64,000 nucleotides of DNA from Pseudomonas gregormendelii (GCF_017114825.1 NZ_JADEVO010000003.1:62001-126000), one strand, 5' to 3'. Numbered from the stretch's first letter, positions 44,196-54,964 are shown. Notes: generated by a model not told the origin, from the sequence alone. Numbers and translations are program-made.

Positions 44196-45272
44196 TCAAC
44201 CCGCATCCGGCTTCGGTCGCTCATAGCGTGCATTAAACGCCTGGACGAATCCGTTGCGCAAAATCTGCAAAAACGCCTGGAAGGCGTTGATATCTTGCCG
44301 ATGCACGTTGCCGCTCAGCTCGACCCGGGTGGCGAACTGGTTCTTGACCTGGTTTTTCAGCACCGTCTCCGAGCCGCCGACGATGGCTTCCCAGACAGAG
44401 CGGAACAGGCCCTTGTCCTTGTTTTCAACGTCCTGTTGCCAGTTGAACACGTCGACATCCTTGAGCAGTGGCTTGATGTAACCCTTGAGTCGACCCTTGT
44501 TGGCTTCGGCTTCGATGACCACGTCGCCATGGCCTGCATTGAAGTCGAACTTGCCATAGGCAGAGGCGAAATCGTTCATGCGCTTGAGTTCGATGTCCCG
44601 CGCCCGCAAGCGGAAGTCGAAGTCTTCGAAGTTGCTCAACGGGTCGAAGGTCGCCGTGGTTTCCAGCGGTGCATGGCCGAGCAGCAGGGCCTTGCCCTCG
44701 AAGCGTGCGTCACGCCGGCCATCGGTATCTACCACGTTGGTCAGGTTATAGATGCTGGCATTGACCTGGGTGGCATTCATGTTCACCGGTGGCTTGGAAT
44801 TGAAGTTGCGAAAGCTGATCTTGCCGTCGTTGATCTTTATTTCGTTAAAGGTGATGGGCGCCAATTTGCTCAGTTGAGCGCGCCAGTCAGTGCCCTGACC
44901 CGTCTGCGAGTTCTGTTTGTTGGCGCCGCCGTCGACGAAATTCACTTCGGGATTAAAGAACTGCACCTCGGCCACGACTGCGTGGTCGTACCACAACGAG
45001 TGCCAGCTGACGGACAGGTCGATCAGCGGCGCGTTGACGAACGGCACCGGAACCTTGCCGTCGACCTTGACGATTTTCAGCCCGTTGATCTTGTAGGCGC
45101 CGCGCCACAGCGCCAGGTCGACGTCGGTGATCTGGCCGCGGTAATCGCCCATGTCGGCCAGTTTCTCGTTCAGGTAGTCACGTACCATGTAGGGCAGGGC
45201 GATGTGCAGCGCAACAAGCAGCACCACGACCCCGGCAATGATCCATAGCGGCCAACTGTAGCGACGTTTCAT
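44196..45272 (-). CDS. DUF748 domain-containing membrane-anchored protein
   Basis: A 358-residue protein with an N-terminal membrane helix ([21 protein letters not shown]) and a long periplasmic part rich in beta-strand repeats, matching the AsmA-related DUF748 family. These relatives are thought to act in envelope lipid transport or outer-membrane assembly. ATG 45272 gives the MKRRYSW start; the ORF upstream of it is not needed. It is divergent from cysK by about 130 bases. Function is not established for this member. Confidence 0.78.
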   Translation of the reverse strand: MKRRYSWPLWIIAGVVVLLVALHIALPYMVRDYLNEKLADMGDYRGQITDVDLALWRGAYKINGLKIVKVDGKVPVPFVNAPLIDLSVSWHSLWYDHAVVAEVQFFNPEVNFVDGGANKQNSQTGQGTDWRAQLSKLAPITFNEIKINDGKISFRNFNSKPPVNMNATQVNASIYNLTNVVDTDGRRDARFEGKALLLGHAPLETTATFDPLSNFEDFDFRLRARDIELKRMNDFASAYGKFDFNAGHGDVVIEAEANKGRLKGYIKPLLKDVDVFNWQQDVENKDKGLFRSVWEAIVGGSETVLKNQVKNQFATRVELSGNVHRQDINAFQAFLQILRNGFVQAFNARYERPKPDAG

Positions 45273-45399
45273 GAGGACAATTCTCCAGCGGTGTAAAGCC
45301 ATTGACTACTGTTGCAGCAGGACGTTCGACCCGACTGGACGACCACGAGTAACAGGCTTACCTTGGAGCGCTATTTCTATGCTGTATAAGGACCCAGCC

Positions 45400-46374
45400 A
45401 TGAGCCGTATCTTCGCTGACAACGCCCATTCCATCGGCAATACGCCCCTGGTACAGATCAACCGGATCGCCCCGCGCGGCGTAACCATCCTGGCCAAGAT
45501 CGAAGGACGCAACCCCGGTTACTCGGTCAAGTGTCGGATTGGCGCCAACATGATCTGGGACGCCGAAAGCTCCGGAAAACTCAAGCCTGGCATGACCATC
45601 GTCGAACCCACCTCGGGCAACACCGGGATCGGCCTGGCGTTCGTTGCCGCGGCCCGGGGCTACAAACTGCTGCTGACCATGCCGGCCTCCATGAGCATCG
45701 AGCGACGCAAGGTGCTCAAGGCCCTGGGCGCTGAACTGGTCTTGACCGAACCGGCCAAGGGCATGAAAGGCGCGATCGAAAAGGCCGCCGAAATCGTCGC
45801 CGGCAATCCCTCCACTCACTTCATGCCTGCGCAGTTCGAGAATCCGGCGAACCCGGCGATTCATGAGAAGACAACCGGGCCGGAAATCTGGAATGACACC
45901 GACGGTGCGGTCGACGTGCTGGTAGCGGGAGTGGGAACCGGTGGAACTATCACCGGGGTTTCGCGGTATATCAAGAATACCCAGGGCAAACCGATTATCT
46001 CGGTGGCCGTGGAGCCGATGGTCTCGCCAGTGATTACCCAGGCGCTGGCCGGTCAGGAGATCAAACCGAGCCCGCACAAGATCCAGGGAATCGGCGCCGG
46101 TTTTGTACCCAAAAATCTAGACCTGTCGATGGTCGACCGGGTCGAACTGGTGACCGATGAAGAATCCAAGGCCATGGCTTTGCGCCTGATGCAGGAGGAA
46201 GGCATCTTGTGTGGTATCTCCTGCGGAGCGGCGATGGCCGTCGCGGTGAGACTGGCCGAGACCCCGGAGATGCAGGGCAAGACCATTGTGGTAATCCTGC
46301 CTGATTCCGGTGAGCGTTATCTGTCGAGCATGTTGTTCAGTGATCTGTTCACCGAACAGGAAAACCAGGCGTAA
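45400..46374 (+). CDS. cysK: Cysteine synthase A (O-acetylserine sulfhydrylase)
   Basis: A 324-residue PLP enzyme that makes L-cysteine from O-acetylserine and sulfide. PLP-Lys is K44 in [11 protein letters not shown], the phosphate-binding loop is [11 protein letters not shown] and [15 protein letters not shown], and the closing [11 protein letters not shown] segment matches CysK. The longer reading frame back to 45271 is not supported; ATG 45400 has AAGGA at the right distance. CysM is less likely because the sequence follows CysK more closely. Single-gene unit between DUF748 and lpxO. Confidence 0.93.
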   Translation: MSRIFADNAHSIGNTPLVQINRIAPRGVTILAKIEGRNPGYSVKCRIGANMIWDAESSGKLKPGMTIVEPTSGNTGIGLAFVAAARGYKLLLTMPASMSIERRKVLKALGAELVLTEPAKGMKGAIEKAAEIVAGNPSTHFMPAQFENPANPAIHEKTTGPEIWNDTDGAVDVLVAGVGTGGTITGVSRYIKNTQGKPIISVAVEPMVSPVITQALAGQEIKPSPHKIQGIGAGFVPKNLDLSMVDRVELVTDEESKAMALRLMQEEGILCGISCGAAMAVAVRLAETPEMQGKTIVVILPDSGERYLSSMLFSDLFTEQENQA

Positions 46375-46407
46375 CAAGCATCATCACTATTTTTTTGGAA
46401 TGTGCCT

Positions 46408-46498
46408 TTGTGGGAGTGAGCCTGCTCGCGATGGCGGTAGATCAATCGGCATTGATGTTGAAGGGTTCACCGCTATCTTGAGCAGGCTCGCTCCCACA
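46408..46498. repeat. REP pair, family B
   Basis: TGTGGGAGTGAGCCTGCTCG (46409 on) and the inverse GAGCAGGCTCGCTCCCACA ending at 46498 enclose about 50 bases, just after cysK. Confidence 0.9.
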
Positions 46499-46705
46499 GG
46501 TTGCAGGTTGCAGTGGGGTGCGGGGCTTGACCCAAGTCAGCCCCCGTTCAGCAACCCTGTGCTACTAAGTAATTTGTTACTGAATCCTTAACACTGAATG
46601 TCGAAATTTGCGGGTGTTTCCCGAGGCCGGTAGTGACTATCATGGCCGGCTGCCACGTCGGGTAAATGGCGTTGTGCAGAGTTGCCTATTATCAAGGAGT
46701 TGTTG
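46499..46705 (+). promoter_or_regulatory. Region before lpxO with short direct and inverted repeats
   Basis: Between the REP pair and lpxO no gene is seen. AGTAA/TTACT form a perfect inverted repeat (46568-46581), and ACTGAAT is directly repeated at 46579 and 46593 with a 14-base period, a spacing compatible with a response regulator. These are candidate sites for regulation of lpxO. AAGGAG provides the ribosome site. Confidence 0.35.
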
Positions 46706-47644
46706 ATGACCTTTTCCTTTGCCGCGAAGGCATCTTTGTTGCTGCTGTTCCTGGGCAGTACCCTCTATGTGCATTTGCGCGGCAAGGCACGACTGCCGGT
46801 CCTGCGTCAGTTCGTCAATCATTCGGCATTGTTCGCCCCGTACAACGCCTTGATGTACCTGTTCTCCGCAGTGCCATCCAAACCTTACCTGGACCGCAGC
46901 AAGTTTCCAGAACTGGACGTGCTCAAGGACAACTGGCAAGTGATTCGCGAAGAGGCGATGCACCTGTTCGACGAGGGTTACATTCGCGCCGCCGAGAAGA
47001 ACAACGATGCGGGTTTCGGCTCATTCTTCAAGAAGGGCTGGAAGCGTTTCTACCTCAAATGGTACGACAAACCCCTGCCTTCAGCCGAGACGCTGTGCCC
47101 TAGAACCGTGGCACTGGTCAGCAGCATTCCCAACGTCAAAGGGGCCATGTTCGCCTTGCTGCCCGGTGGCAGCCACCTGAATCCTCACCGTGATCCATTT
47201 GCAGGTTCGTTGCGCTATCACTTGGGACTGTCGACGCCCAATTCGGATGCATGCCGGATCTTCGTCGACGGCCAGGAGTACGCCTGGCGCGATGGCGAAG
47301 ACGTGATGTTCGATGAGACTTACGTGCACTGGGTAAAGAACGAGACTGACCAGACTCGGGTAATCCTGTTCTGTGACATCGAGCGACCGCTGAGCAACCG
47401 CCTCATGACCCGGGTCAACCGTTGGATCAGCGGGTTGCTGGGCCGTGCTACCGCGCCGCAGAACCTGGATGACGAGCGGGTGGGCGGGATCAACCAGGCC
47501 TATGCCTGGAGCAAGAATTCCAGCGATAGATTCAGTGGCGTGATCAAGCAGTGGAAGCGGCGTAATCCCAAGGCCTACAGGGTGCTGCGGCCGGTGTTGG
47601 CGGTGGTGGTGTTGGGGTTGCTGGTGTATTGGCTGTTCGGCTGA
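46706..47644 (+). CDS. lpxO: Lipid A 2-hydroxylase LpxO (aspartyl/asparaginyl beta-hydroxylase fold)
   Basis: A 312-residue membrane-bound Fe(II)/2-oxoglutarate oxygenase that hydroxylates a secondary acyl chain of lipid A. It has an N-terminal hydrophobic helix and a C-terminal helix (LAVVVLGLLVYWLFG). The iron ligands are in NPHRDPFAGSLRYHLGL (HxD) and YVHWVKNETDQTRVI (distal His and the 2OG Arg). ATG 46706 follows AAGGAG by six bases. Together with eptA elsewhere in the window it indicates lipid A remodelling capacity. Confidence 0.88.
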   Translation: MTFSFAAKASLLLLFLGSTLYVHLRGKARLPVLRQFVNHSALFAPYNALMYLFSAVPSKPYLDRSKFPELDVLKDNWQVIREEAMHLFDEGYIRAAEKNNDAGFGSFFKKGWKRFYLKWYDKPLPSAETLCPRTVALVSSIPNVKGAMFALLPGGSHLNPHRDPFAGSLRYHLGLSTPNSDACRIFVDGQEYAWRDGEDVMFDETYVHWVKNETDQTRVILFCDIERPLSNRLMTRVNRWISGLLGRATAPQNLDDERVGGINQAYAWSKNSSDRFSGVIKQWKRRNPKAYRVLRPVLAVVVLGLLVYWLFG

Positions 47645-47742
47645 AGCCGTCCGTGAAGCCCCGAACACTTTCATTTTGCAATGATGACCGGTCCCACAGG
47701 TGGCTTCAGTGATCCACAGGTATGTGTTCACAGGAGAACCAA

Positions 47743-47768
47743 TGTGGGAGCGGGCTTGCCCGCGATGG
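47743..47768. repeat. Single REP unit, family B
   Basis: GTGGGAGCGGGCTTGCCCGCGAT is a self-complementary REP-like unit (GCGGGC/GCCCGC) without its inverted partner, between convergent lpxO and the DMT transporter. Confidence 0.8.
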
Positions 47769-47789
47769 CGTCATCAGCCTTGAACAAAT

Positions 47790-48683
47790 CTACCGGCCAG
47801 CCCCCTTGGCCGGTTTCAACACCAGCCGCAACGCCACGGCAATCAACATCCCGCCATAGATATGCGCCATCGACAACGGCTCATCGAGCAACAACGCCCC
47901 CCACAACACCCCGAACGGCGGGATCATGAAGGTCACCGTCATCGACTTCACCGGCCCGACGGAAGTCAGCAGGCGGAAGTAAATGATGTACGCGAAAGCC
48001 GTGCACCCCAGGCCCAATCCCAGCAGCGATAACCAGACATTCCAGCCGCCCCAGCTCACCGGTGGTTGGGTGATCACGCTGTAGCCGAACAGCGGCAACA
48101 GAAACAAGGTCGCCCCGAGCATGCTGCCCAGCGCCGACAGACGGCTGTCGAGGCCGCCGGCCTGATCCAGCCAGCGCCGCGCGAGAAACCCGGCGAAACC
48201 ATAGCAGGTGGTGGCGAGCAGGCAGGCGAGGGCACCCATCAGCAATTGCAGGTCGAACGCCACCGGCCCGGCACGGGTCAGGATGCCGACGCCGAACAGA
48301 CCGAGAAACACTCCGCCCAATTTTGCCGAAGTGAGTTTTTCACTGAAGAAAAGCCCGCCGATCAGCACGCCCATCAACGGCGTGGTGGCATTGAAAATCG
48401 CCGAGTAGCCCGCCGGCAGCACCTGCGCTGCAACCGAATAGAGGGTCGCCGGAATGCCGGAGTTGATCACCCCGAGCAGCATCACCGTCTTGAGTTTGCC
48501 CTTGAAATCCCAGCTGATGCGCATCAGTCCCAGAATCACCAACAGCCCGGCGGCGGCGATCGACACCCGCAAGAACCCGGTGGGCACGGTGCCGATGACC
48601 GGGGCGATGATGCGCATGAACAGAAAGCTCGCACCCCAAATGGCCGCCAACGACAGCATGCGAAAAATATCGACGGGGTTCAC
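47790..48683 (-). CDS. DMT superfamily (EamA) transporter
   Basis: A 297-residue carrier with ten predicted helices in two EamA repeats (LAAIWGASFLFMRIIAPVIG and the second repeat LACLLATTCYGFAGFLARRW). Substrate unknown; relatives export amino acids or metabolites. I chose GTG 48683, which has AAGGAAGGAA upstream and the VNPVDIFRMLSL opening. The longer ATG start at 48740 would add a charged tail with no ribosome site. Confidence 0.82.
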   Translation of the reverse strand: MNPVDIFRMLSLAAIWGASFLFMRIIAPVIGTVPTGFLRVSIAAAGLLVILGLMRISWDFKGKLKTVMLLGVINSGIPATLYSVAAQVLPAGYSAIFNATTPLMGVLIGGLFFSEKLTSAKLGGVFLGLFGVGILTRAGPVAFDLQLLMGALACLLATTCYGFAGFLARRWLDQAGGLDSRLSALGSMLGATLFLLPLFGYSVITQPPVSWGGWNVWLSLLGLGLGCTAFAYIIYFRLLTSVGPVKSMTVTFMIPPFGVLWGALLLDEPLSMAHIYGGMLIAVALRLVLKPAKGAGR

Positions 48684-48812
48684 GGCACGTTCCTTCCTTG
48701 ATTGGCGCGCAAGTGTCGCGCCAGTCGGGGCACAAGGCAATGGTTGCGTTGCCTAACTAAGGGCCACTAAGCTCAGGCTCCAATGACAAGAACAGCCGCC
48801 GAGGTTTTACCT

Positions 48813-50534
48813 ATGCCGCAGCAATGGCCAGCCGCCGACATCGCCCGAATGATCCTCGATGGCTTTGACGATTACCGCGAGCATTTCCGCCAGATCACCG
48901 ACGGCGCACGCGCGCGATTCGAACAGGCGCTGTGGCAGGAAACGCAATCGGCGTCCGCCGCGCGGATCAATCTCTACGAAGACAAAGTCGGTGAGACGGT
49001 GGAGCGCCTGCGCGCGTCTTTCCAGGTCGATACGTTGATGGACGTCAGCTGCTGGCCGCTGGTCAAGAGCGCCTACATCAGCCTGATCGACCTGCGCTTC
49101 GACGATGAACTGTCCGAGACCTGGTACAACTCGATCTTCTGCGGGCTGTTCAGCCATGACCTGATCAGCGACGGGTGCATGTTCATCCACACCACCCGGC
49201 CGAGCCTGCGCCGGGCCCGTGCTGCGCAAACGCGCACCTACAAGCCCCAAGGCAAGCTGTCCGGCATGCTCGCGAGCATTTTTGCCGACTACAGCTTCAG
49301 CGAAGCTTACGCCGATCTTCCAGGAGACCTGCGCCGCCTCGAGGCGCAACTGCGCGAGAACCTGCCGGACTGGGTCTGCAAGGACCCTGAAATGGCCGTC
49401 GAACTGTTTTCCTCGGTGCTGTACCGCAACAAGGGCGCGTACCTGGTGGGGCGCATCTACACCCGGGACGAGCAATGGCCGCTGGTGATACCGCTGCTGC
49501 ACCGCGAAGGTCGCGGGATCCAGATCGATGCGCTGATCACCGACGAAGCCGACGTGTCGATCATTTTCTCGTTCACCCGCTCGTATTTCATGGTGGACGT
49601 GCCGGTGCCGGCGGAGTTTATCGGCTTCCTCAAGCGTATCCTGCCAGGCAAGCACATCGCCGAGCTGTACACCTCGATCGGCTTCTACAAGCATGGCAAA
49701 TCCGAATTTTACCGGGCGCTGATCAACCACCTGGCCAACACCGACGACCAGTTCATCATGGCCCCCGGCGTGCGCGGCATGGTGATGAGCGTGTTCACCC
49801 TGCCGGGCTTCAACACGGTGTTCAAGATCATCAAGGACCGCTTCTCGCCGTCGAAGAACGTCGACCGTGCCACGGTGATCGAGAAGTATCGTCTGGTGAA
49901 GAGCGTCGACCGGGTAGGGCGCATGGCCGACACCCAGGAGTTCGCCGATTTTCGTTTTCCGTTGAGCAAGTTCGACCCGGCGTGCCTGGAGGAATTGCTT
50001 GAAGTGGCGGCCTCCACGGTGTCGGTGGAAGGCGACACGGTATTGATCCGCCACTGCTGGACCGAACGCCGGATGACCCCGCTCAATCTGTATCTGGAAA
50101 ACGCCAATGACGACCAGGTCCGCGAAGCGCTGGAGGACTACGGACTGGCGATCAAGCAACTGGCGGCGGCGAACATCTTCCCTGGCGACATGCTGCTGAA
50201 GAATTTCGGCGTCACCCGCCACGGTCGCGTGGTGTTCTACGACTATGACGAGATCTGCTTCCTGACCGAAGCCAACTTTCGTCACATCCCGCAACCGCGT
50301 ACGCCTGAAGATGAAATGGCCTCCGAGCCGTGGTATTCGATCGGGCCGTTGGATGTGTTCCCTGAAGAGTTTCCGCCGTTCCTGTTTGCCGACTCGGGGC
50401 AGAGGAAGCTGTTTGACCAGTTGCACGGCGAGTTGTACAACGCCGATTACTGGAAAAGCCTGCAGGAAGCGATTCGCGCCGGCAAAATCATTGATGTGTT
50501 CCCGTATCGCCGCAAGGGCCTCGATAACGAATAA
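48813..50534 (+). CDS. aceK: Isocitrate dehydrogenase kinase/phosphatase
   Basis: A 573-residue bifunctional enzyme that phosphorylates and dephosphorylates isocitrate dehydrogenase, switching carbon between the TCA cycle and the glyoxylate shunt. The AceK regulatory N-domain ([22 protein letters not shown]) and the kinase-fold C-domain with [18 protein letters not shown] and [14 protein letters not shown]...VVFYDYDEI (catalytic and metal-binding segments) are intact. ATG 48813 has GAGG eight bases upstream and gives the family-typical start. No aceA or aceB gene is adjacent, as is usual in Pseudomonas. Confidence 0.95.
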   Translation: MPQQWPAADIARMILDGFDDYREHFRQITDGARARFEQALWQETQSASAARINLYEDKVGETVERLRASFQVDTLMDVSCWPLVKSAYISLIDLRFDDELSETWYNSIFCGLFSHDLISDGCMFIHTTRPSLRRARAAQTRTYKPQGKLSGMLASIFADYSFSEAYADLPGDLRRLEAQLRENLPDWVCKDPEMAVELFSSVLYRNKGAYLVGRIYTRDEQWPLVIPLLHREGRGIQIDALITDEADVSIIFSFTRSYFMVDVPVPAEFIGFLKRILPGKHIAELYTSIGFYKHGKSEFYRALINHLANTDDQFIMAPGVRGMVMSVFTLPGFNTVFKIIKDRFSPSKNVDRATVIEKYRLVKSVDRVGRMADTQEFADFRFPLSKFDPACLEELLEVAASTVSVEGDTVLIRHCWTERRMTPLNLYLENANDDQVREALEDYGLAIKQLAAANIFPGDMLLKNFGVTRHGRVVFYDYDEICFLTEANFRHIPQPRTPEDEMASEPWYSIGPLDVFPEEFPPFLFADSGQRKLFDQLHGELYNADYWKSLQEAIRAGKIIDVFPYRRKGLDNE

Positions 50535-50545
50535 CGCCACAACCC

Positions 50546-50643
50546 TTGTAGGCGCTGCCGAAGGCTGCGATCTTTTGATTTTGTTTCTCAACAGCACCGA
50601 AAAAATCAAGATCAAAAGATCGCAGCCTTCGGCAGCTCCTACG
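50546..50643. repeat. REP pair, family A
   Basis: TTGTAGGCGCTGCCGAAGGC (50546 on) with its inverse CGCAGCCTTCGGCAGCTCCT enclose an AT-rich core including ATCTTTTGATTTTG and its inverse. It lies between aceK and hrpA and may terminate aceK. Confidence 0.9.
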
Positions 50644-50727
50644 CATGCCCCGCTTTGAACATCCGCAATCCATAGTAAATCTGCGACAATTGGCCCCCTG
50701 CGCCACTAGACGACCTTTGCGTACCTG

Positions 50728-53700
50728 ATGACTGACGAATCGCCCTCCATCGACAAACTGCTGAAAAACCTCGATCACGCCATGCTCGCCGACCGCCACC
50801 GGCTGCGTCGGCAGCTGCTTGAACTGCGCAAGAAGCCAGACGAGGCCAAGCTCGCCCAGTGGGTGACGCGCATGCAGGCATCCTGCGACCAGGTGCTGGC
50901 GCGGCGTGCCAGCCTGCCGGTGGTGCGATATGACGACAGCCTGCCCATCGCCGCCAAGCGCGATGAAATCAAGGCTGCGCTGCTCAAGCATCAGGTCCTG
51001 ATCATCGCGGGCGAGACCGGCTCGGGCAAAACCACCCAGTTGCCGAAGATCTGCCTGGAAATTGGCCGTGGCCAGCATGGGCTGATCGGCCATACGCAAC
51101 CCCGTCGGATCGCTGCGCGCAGCGTGGCGAGCCGGGTGGCTGAAGAACTGGGCACGCCGCTGGGGGCGCTGGTCGGTTATCAGGTGCGGTTCGAAGATCA
51201 AAGCGATTCCAATACGCTCATCAAGCTGATGACCGATGGCATCCTGCTGGCGGAAACCCAGAACGATCGCTACCTCGAACGCTACGACACGATCATCGTC
51301 GACGAAGCCCACGAACGTAGCCTCAACATCGACTTCCTGCTGGGTTACCTCAAAACCCTGCTGCCCCGCCGTCCGGACCTCAAGGTCATCATCACGTCGG
51401 CCACCATCGATCTGGAGCGTTTCTCCAAGCATTTCGATGATGCGCCGATCGTTGAAGTCTCGGGTCGCACCTTCCCGGTGGAAACCTGGTACCGCCCGCT
51501 GACCCTGGAGCAGGACGAAGAGGGCAATCGCGTCGAAGATGACTTGACCGTGGATCAGGCGATCCTCGCCGCCCTCGACGAAGTCGCCGCGTTCGAGCGT
51601 AGCGAGCGTAAAAGTCCCGGGGATGTGCTGGTGTTCCTGCCCGGCGAGCGGGAAATCCGCGACGCCGCCGACATGCTGCGCAAGGCCCAGCTCAAGCACA
51701 CTGAAATCCTGCCGCTGTATGCACGGCTGTCACCGGCCGAACAGCAGCGCATTTTCCAGTCGCACCCCGGGCGCCGGGTGGTGCTGGCTACCAACGTCGC
51801 GGAAACCTCGCTGACCGTGCCCGGCATCCGCTACGTGATCGACAGCGGCACCGCGCGCATCAGCCGCTACAGCTATCGGGCCAAGGTCCAGCGCCTGCCC
51901 ATCGAAGCCATTTCCCAGGCCAGCGCCAACCAGCGTAAAGGTCGTTGCGGTCGCGTCGAACCAGGCATTTGCATCCGCCTGTACAGCGAAGAGGATTTCA
52001 TCGGGCGCCCGGAATTCACCGACCCGGAAATCCTGCGTACCAACCTCGCGGCCGTGATCCTGCAGATGCTGCACCTGCGCCTGGGCGAGATCACCGATTT
52101 TCCGTTTATCGAACCGCCCGATGGCAAGGCCATCAGCGACGGTTTTAACCTGCTGCAAGAGCTCTCGGCGGTCGATCGCAACAGCCAGCTGACACCGCTC
52201 GGTCGCCAGCTGGCGCGGCTGCCCGTAGACCCGCGCATGGGCCGCATGCTGCTGGAAGCGGCCAAGCTGGGCAGCCTGCAGGAAGTGCTGATCGTCGCCA
52301 GTGCCATGTCGATCCAGGACCCGCGCGAGCGTCCACCCGAACGCCAGCAGGCTGCCGATCAGGCCCACGCGCAGTGGAAAGACGTGGACTCGGATTTCGC
52401 CGGGCTGGTCAATCTGTGGCGTGGTTTCGAGGAGCAGCGCCAGGCGCTGACCGCGAGCCCCTTGCGTAACTGGTGCCGCAAGAACTTTCTGAATTACCTG
52501 CGCCTGCGCGAATGGCGCGACTCCCATCGCCAGCTGAGCCTGATCTGCCGCGACATGCAGTTGAGCCTCAATAAAGAGCCGGCCGATTACCCGAAACTGC
52601 ACAAGGCCGTGCTGTCCGGATTGCTCAGCCAGATCGGGCAGAAGACCGACGAAGGCGATTACCTTGGCGCGCGGCAGCGACGGTTCTGGATTCATCCATC
52701 GTCGGGCCTGGGCAAGAAACGTCCGCAATGGCTGATGACCGCCGAACTGGTGGAAACCACCAAGCTCTATGCGCGCATGGTCGCCAAGATCGACTCCGAC
52801 TGGATCGAGCCTCTGGCCGGGCACCTGATCAAGAAAAACCACTTCGAACCCCATTGGGAGAAAAAGCGCGGACAGGTGGTGGCTTTCGAGCAAATCACCC
52901 TGTTCGGGCTGATCGTGGTCGGTCGCCGACCGGTGCACTATGGTCCGATCGATCCGGTGGTGTCGCGCGAGCTGTTCATCCGCGAAGGCCTGGTGCGCGG
53001 TGAGATCCAGTCCAAAGCCAAATGCCTGTCGGCCAATGCGCAGTTGCTGGAACAGCTCGACGAGCTGGAAGCCAAGGCCCGTCGTCGCGACATTCTGGCC
53101 GATGAAGAAACCCTGTTTGCGTTCTACGATGCGCGGTTGCCGGCGGAGATTCACCAGACCGCGACTTTCGACAGCTGGTATCGCGTCAACAGCCAGAAAG
53201 ATCCGCAGTTGCTGATCATGCGCGAGGAAGACGTGCTGGCCCGGGAGGCCAGCGAAGTCACCGCACTCCATTACCCGGACACCCTGCACATTGGCGATCT
53301 GGAACTGGCCCTCAGTTACCATTTCGAACCGAACCATCCCCGGGACGGCGTGACCCTGCGGGTGCCGGCACCCTTGTTGCCGATGCTGCCACCGGAGCGT
53401 CTGGAATGGCTGGTGCCTGGCGTGATCGAGGCCAAGTGCATCGCCCTGGTGCGCAACCTGCCCAAGGCCCTGCGCAAGAACTTTGTACCGGTGCCGGACT
53501 TCGTCAAGGCCGCCCTGCAGCGCATGACCTTCGCCGAGGGCTCGTTGCCCCAGGCACTGGGTCGCGAATTGCTGCGCATGACTGGCGCGCGGGTCAGTGA
53601 CGAAGCCTGGGCCGAAGCGGCGCAGCAGGTCGACAGTCATCTGCGCATGAACCTGGAAATCGTCGATGGCCAGGGCAAGTTCCTCGGCGAGGGTCGTGAT

Positions 53701-54639
53701 CTGGCCGAGCTGACTGCGCGTTTTGCCGAGGCCAGCCAGGCCGCGCTGGCCGTGCCGCAAACCGCCAAAAGCCAGCAGCCGGTAGAGGCGAAGGTGTTTG
53801 CCGCAGTGGCGGAGAAAACCCAACAGAAGATCGCCGGCCTGTCGATGACGGTGTACCCGGCATTGGTGGAGGAGGCCGGCACGGTCAAGGAAGGGCGTTT
53901 CTCGACCCCGGCCGAAGCCGAGTTCCAGCATCGTCGCGCTCTGCAGCGCCTGCTGATGCAGCAACTGGCGGAGCAGGCCAAATTCCTCCGTGGCAAGTTG
54001 CCGGGGCTGACCGAGCTGGGGTTGATGTACCGCGACATGGGGCGCATCGACAGTCTGGTGGAAGACATCCTGTTGGCCAGCCTCGACAGTTGCATTCTCG
54101 AGGGCGAAGACCCGCTGCCGCGCGATGGCGCCGCACTCGCGGCATTGGCCGAGCGCAAGCGCGGAGCCTGGACCGAACACGCCGAGCGCCTGGCGCGGTT
54201 GACCCTGGACATTCTCAAGCTCTGGCATGGTCTGCAGAAGCGCTTCAAGGGCAAGATCGACCTGGCGCAAGCCGTGGCCCTGAACGACATCAAGCAACAG
54301 CTCGGCAACCTGGTGTATCCGGGCTTTGTGCGTGAGACACCGATGCAGTGGCTCAAGGAGTTGCCGCGTTATCTGAAAGCCATCGAGCAGCGCTTCGAGA
54401 AACTAGGCGCCCAGGTGCAGAAGGATCGGGTCTGGAGTGGTGAACTGTCCGGCCTGTGGGCTCAGTACCAGACCCGTGCGAACAAGCACGCCCAGGAAGG
54501 CAAACGCGATCCGCAGCTGGAGTTGTATCGCTGGTGGCTGGAGGAATACCGGGTTTCGCTGTTTGCCCAGCAGTTGGGCACCAAGGTGCCGATCTCGGAC
54601 AAGCGCCTGAACAAGCAATGGTCCCAGGTCGAGCCATAG
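50728..54639 (+). CDS. hrpA: DEAH-box ATP-dependent RNA helicase HrpA
   Basis: A 1303-residue DEAH-box helicase. Walker A is GETGSGKTTQ (95-104, K101/T102), the DEAH box DEAHERS starts at D192, motif III SATID, and motif VI QRKGRCGRVEPG. OB-fold and HrpA-specific C-terminal domains follow to the full family length. It resolves stalled ribosomes and matures mRNA in related bacteria. A REP pair before it and another after it suggest it is transcribed alone. Confidence 0.95.
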   Translation: MTDESPSIDKLLKNLDHAMLADRHRLRRQLLELRKKPDEAKLAQWVTRMQASCDQVLARRASLPVVRYDDSLPIAAKRDEIKAALLKHQVLIIAGETGSGKTTQLPKICLEIGRGQHGLIGHTQPRRIAARSVASRVAEELGTPLGALVGYQVRFEDQSDSNTLIKLMTDGILLAETQNDRYLERYDTIIVDEAHERSLNIDFLLGYLKTLLPRRPDLKVIITSATIDLERFSKHFDDAPIVEVSGRTFPVETWYRPLTLEQDEEGNRVEDDLTVDQAILAALDEVAAFERSERKSPGDVLVFLPGEREIRDAADMLRKAQLKHTEILPLYARLSPAEQQRIFQSHPGRRVVLATNVAETSLTVPGIRYVIDSGTARISRYSYRAKVQRLPIEAISQASANQRKGRCGRVEPGICIRLYSEEDFIGRPEFTDPEILRTNLAAVILQMLHLRLGEITDFPFIEPPDGKAISDGFNLLQELSAVDRNSQLTPLGRQLARLPVDPRMGRMLLEAAKLGSLQEVLIVASAMSIQDPRERPPERQQAADQAHAQWKDVDSDFAGLVNLWRGFEEQRQALTASPLRNWCRKNFLNYLRLREWRDSHRQLSLICRDMQLSLNKEPADYPKLHKAVLSGLLSQIGQKTDEGDYLGARQRRFWIHPSSGLGKKRPQWLMTAELVETTKLYARMVAKIDSDWIEPLAGHLIKKNHFEPHWEKKRGQVVAFEQITLFGLIVVGRRPVHYGPIDPVVSRELFIREGLVRGEIQSKAKCLSANAQLLEQLDELEAKARRRDILADEETLFAFYDARLPAEIHQTATFDSWYRVNSQKDPQLLIMREEDVLAREASEVTALHYPDTLHIGDLELALSYHFEPNHPRDGVTLRVPAPLLPMLPPERLEWLVPGVIEAKCIALVRNLPKALRKNFVPVPDFVKAALQRMTFAEGSLPQALGRELLRMTGARVSDEAWAEAAQQVDSHLRMNLEIVDGQGKFLGEGRDLAELTARFAEASQAALAVPQTAKSQQPVEAKVFAAVAEKTQQKIAGLSMTVYPALVEEAGTVKEGRFSTPAEAEFQHRRALQRLLMQQLAEQAKFLRGKLPGLTELGLMYRDMGRIDSLVEDILLASLDSCILEGEDPLPRDGAALAALAERKRGAWTEHAERLARLTLDILKLWHGLQKRFKGKIDLAQAVALNDIKQQLGNLVYPGFVRETPMQWLKELPRYLKAIEQRFEKLGAQVQKDRVWSGELSGLWAQYQTRANKHAQEGKRDPQLELYRWWLEEYRVSLFAQQLGTKVPISDKRLNKQWSQVEP

Positions 54640-54642
54640 CCC

Positions 54643-54737
54643 CGGCAGCTCCTGCATGGGGCCGCCGAAGGCGATCTTTTGATCTTCCTGTGTCGCGACA
54701 AAAAATCAAAAGATCGCAGCCTGCGGCAGCTCCTACG
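54643..54737. repeat. REP pair, family A (diverged)
   Basis: GCCGCCGAAGGCGATCTTTT and GATCGCAGCCTGCGGCAGCT form an imperfect inverted pair around a TCAAAAGATC core; the left arm is shortened compared with the other family A copies. It follows hrpA directly. Confidence 0.85.
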
Positions 54738-54964
54738 TCGGGGCCGCGTAAAATCGTTGGGTCGTGCAATATAGGGCGAAAACTCGGTGTTTATGGCAAA
54801 CTTCGCGCCTATAAACGCCGGCCCTGCGGTTTTGAGCCTTCGCGGCTACAGGCGGACCGGAATAAAGCGATGCCAGGTTTGCGTTCCACGGACGGGAATG
54901 AACCCTTTGTGTGTTGGTACGTCGGTGCCAATGCTTTCTGCCTGAACAGATTAGAGAAACGACC
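54738..54964 (+). promoter_or_regulatory. Upstream region of the FabH-like gene with inverted repeat
   Basis: No gene is seen here. GGTGTTTAT (54787-54795) and ATAAACGCC (54811-54819) form an imperfect inverted repeat separated by about 15 bases, a plausible dimeric repressor site. No sigma-70 boxes were fixed with confidence. Confidence 0.35.

Noticed and set aside
51730-54297. 855-codon minus-strand ORF inside hrpA
   Set aside because: Antisense shadow; the hrpA frame is full length with all helicase motifs.
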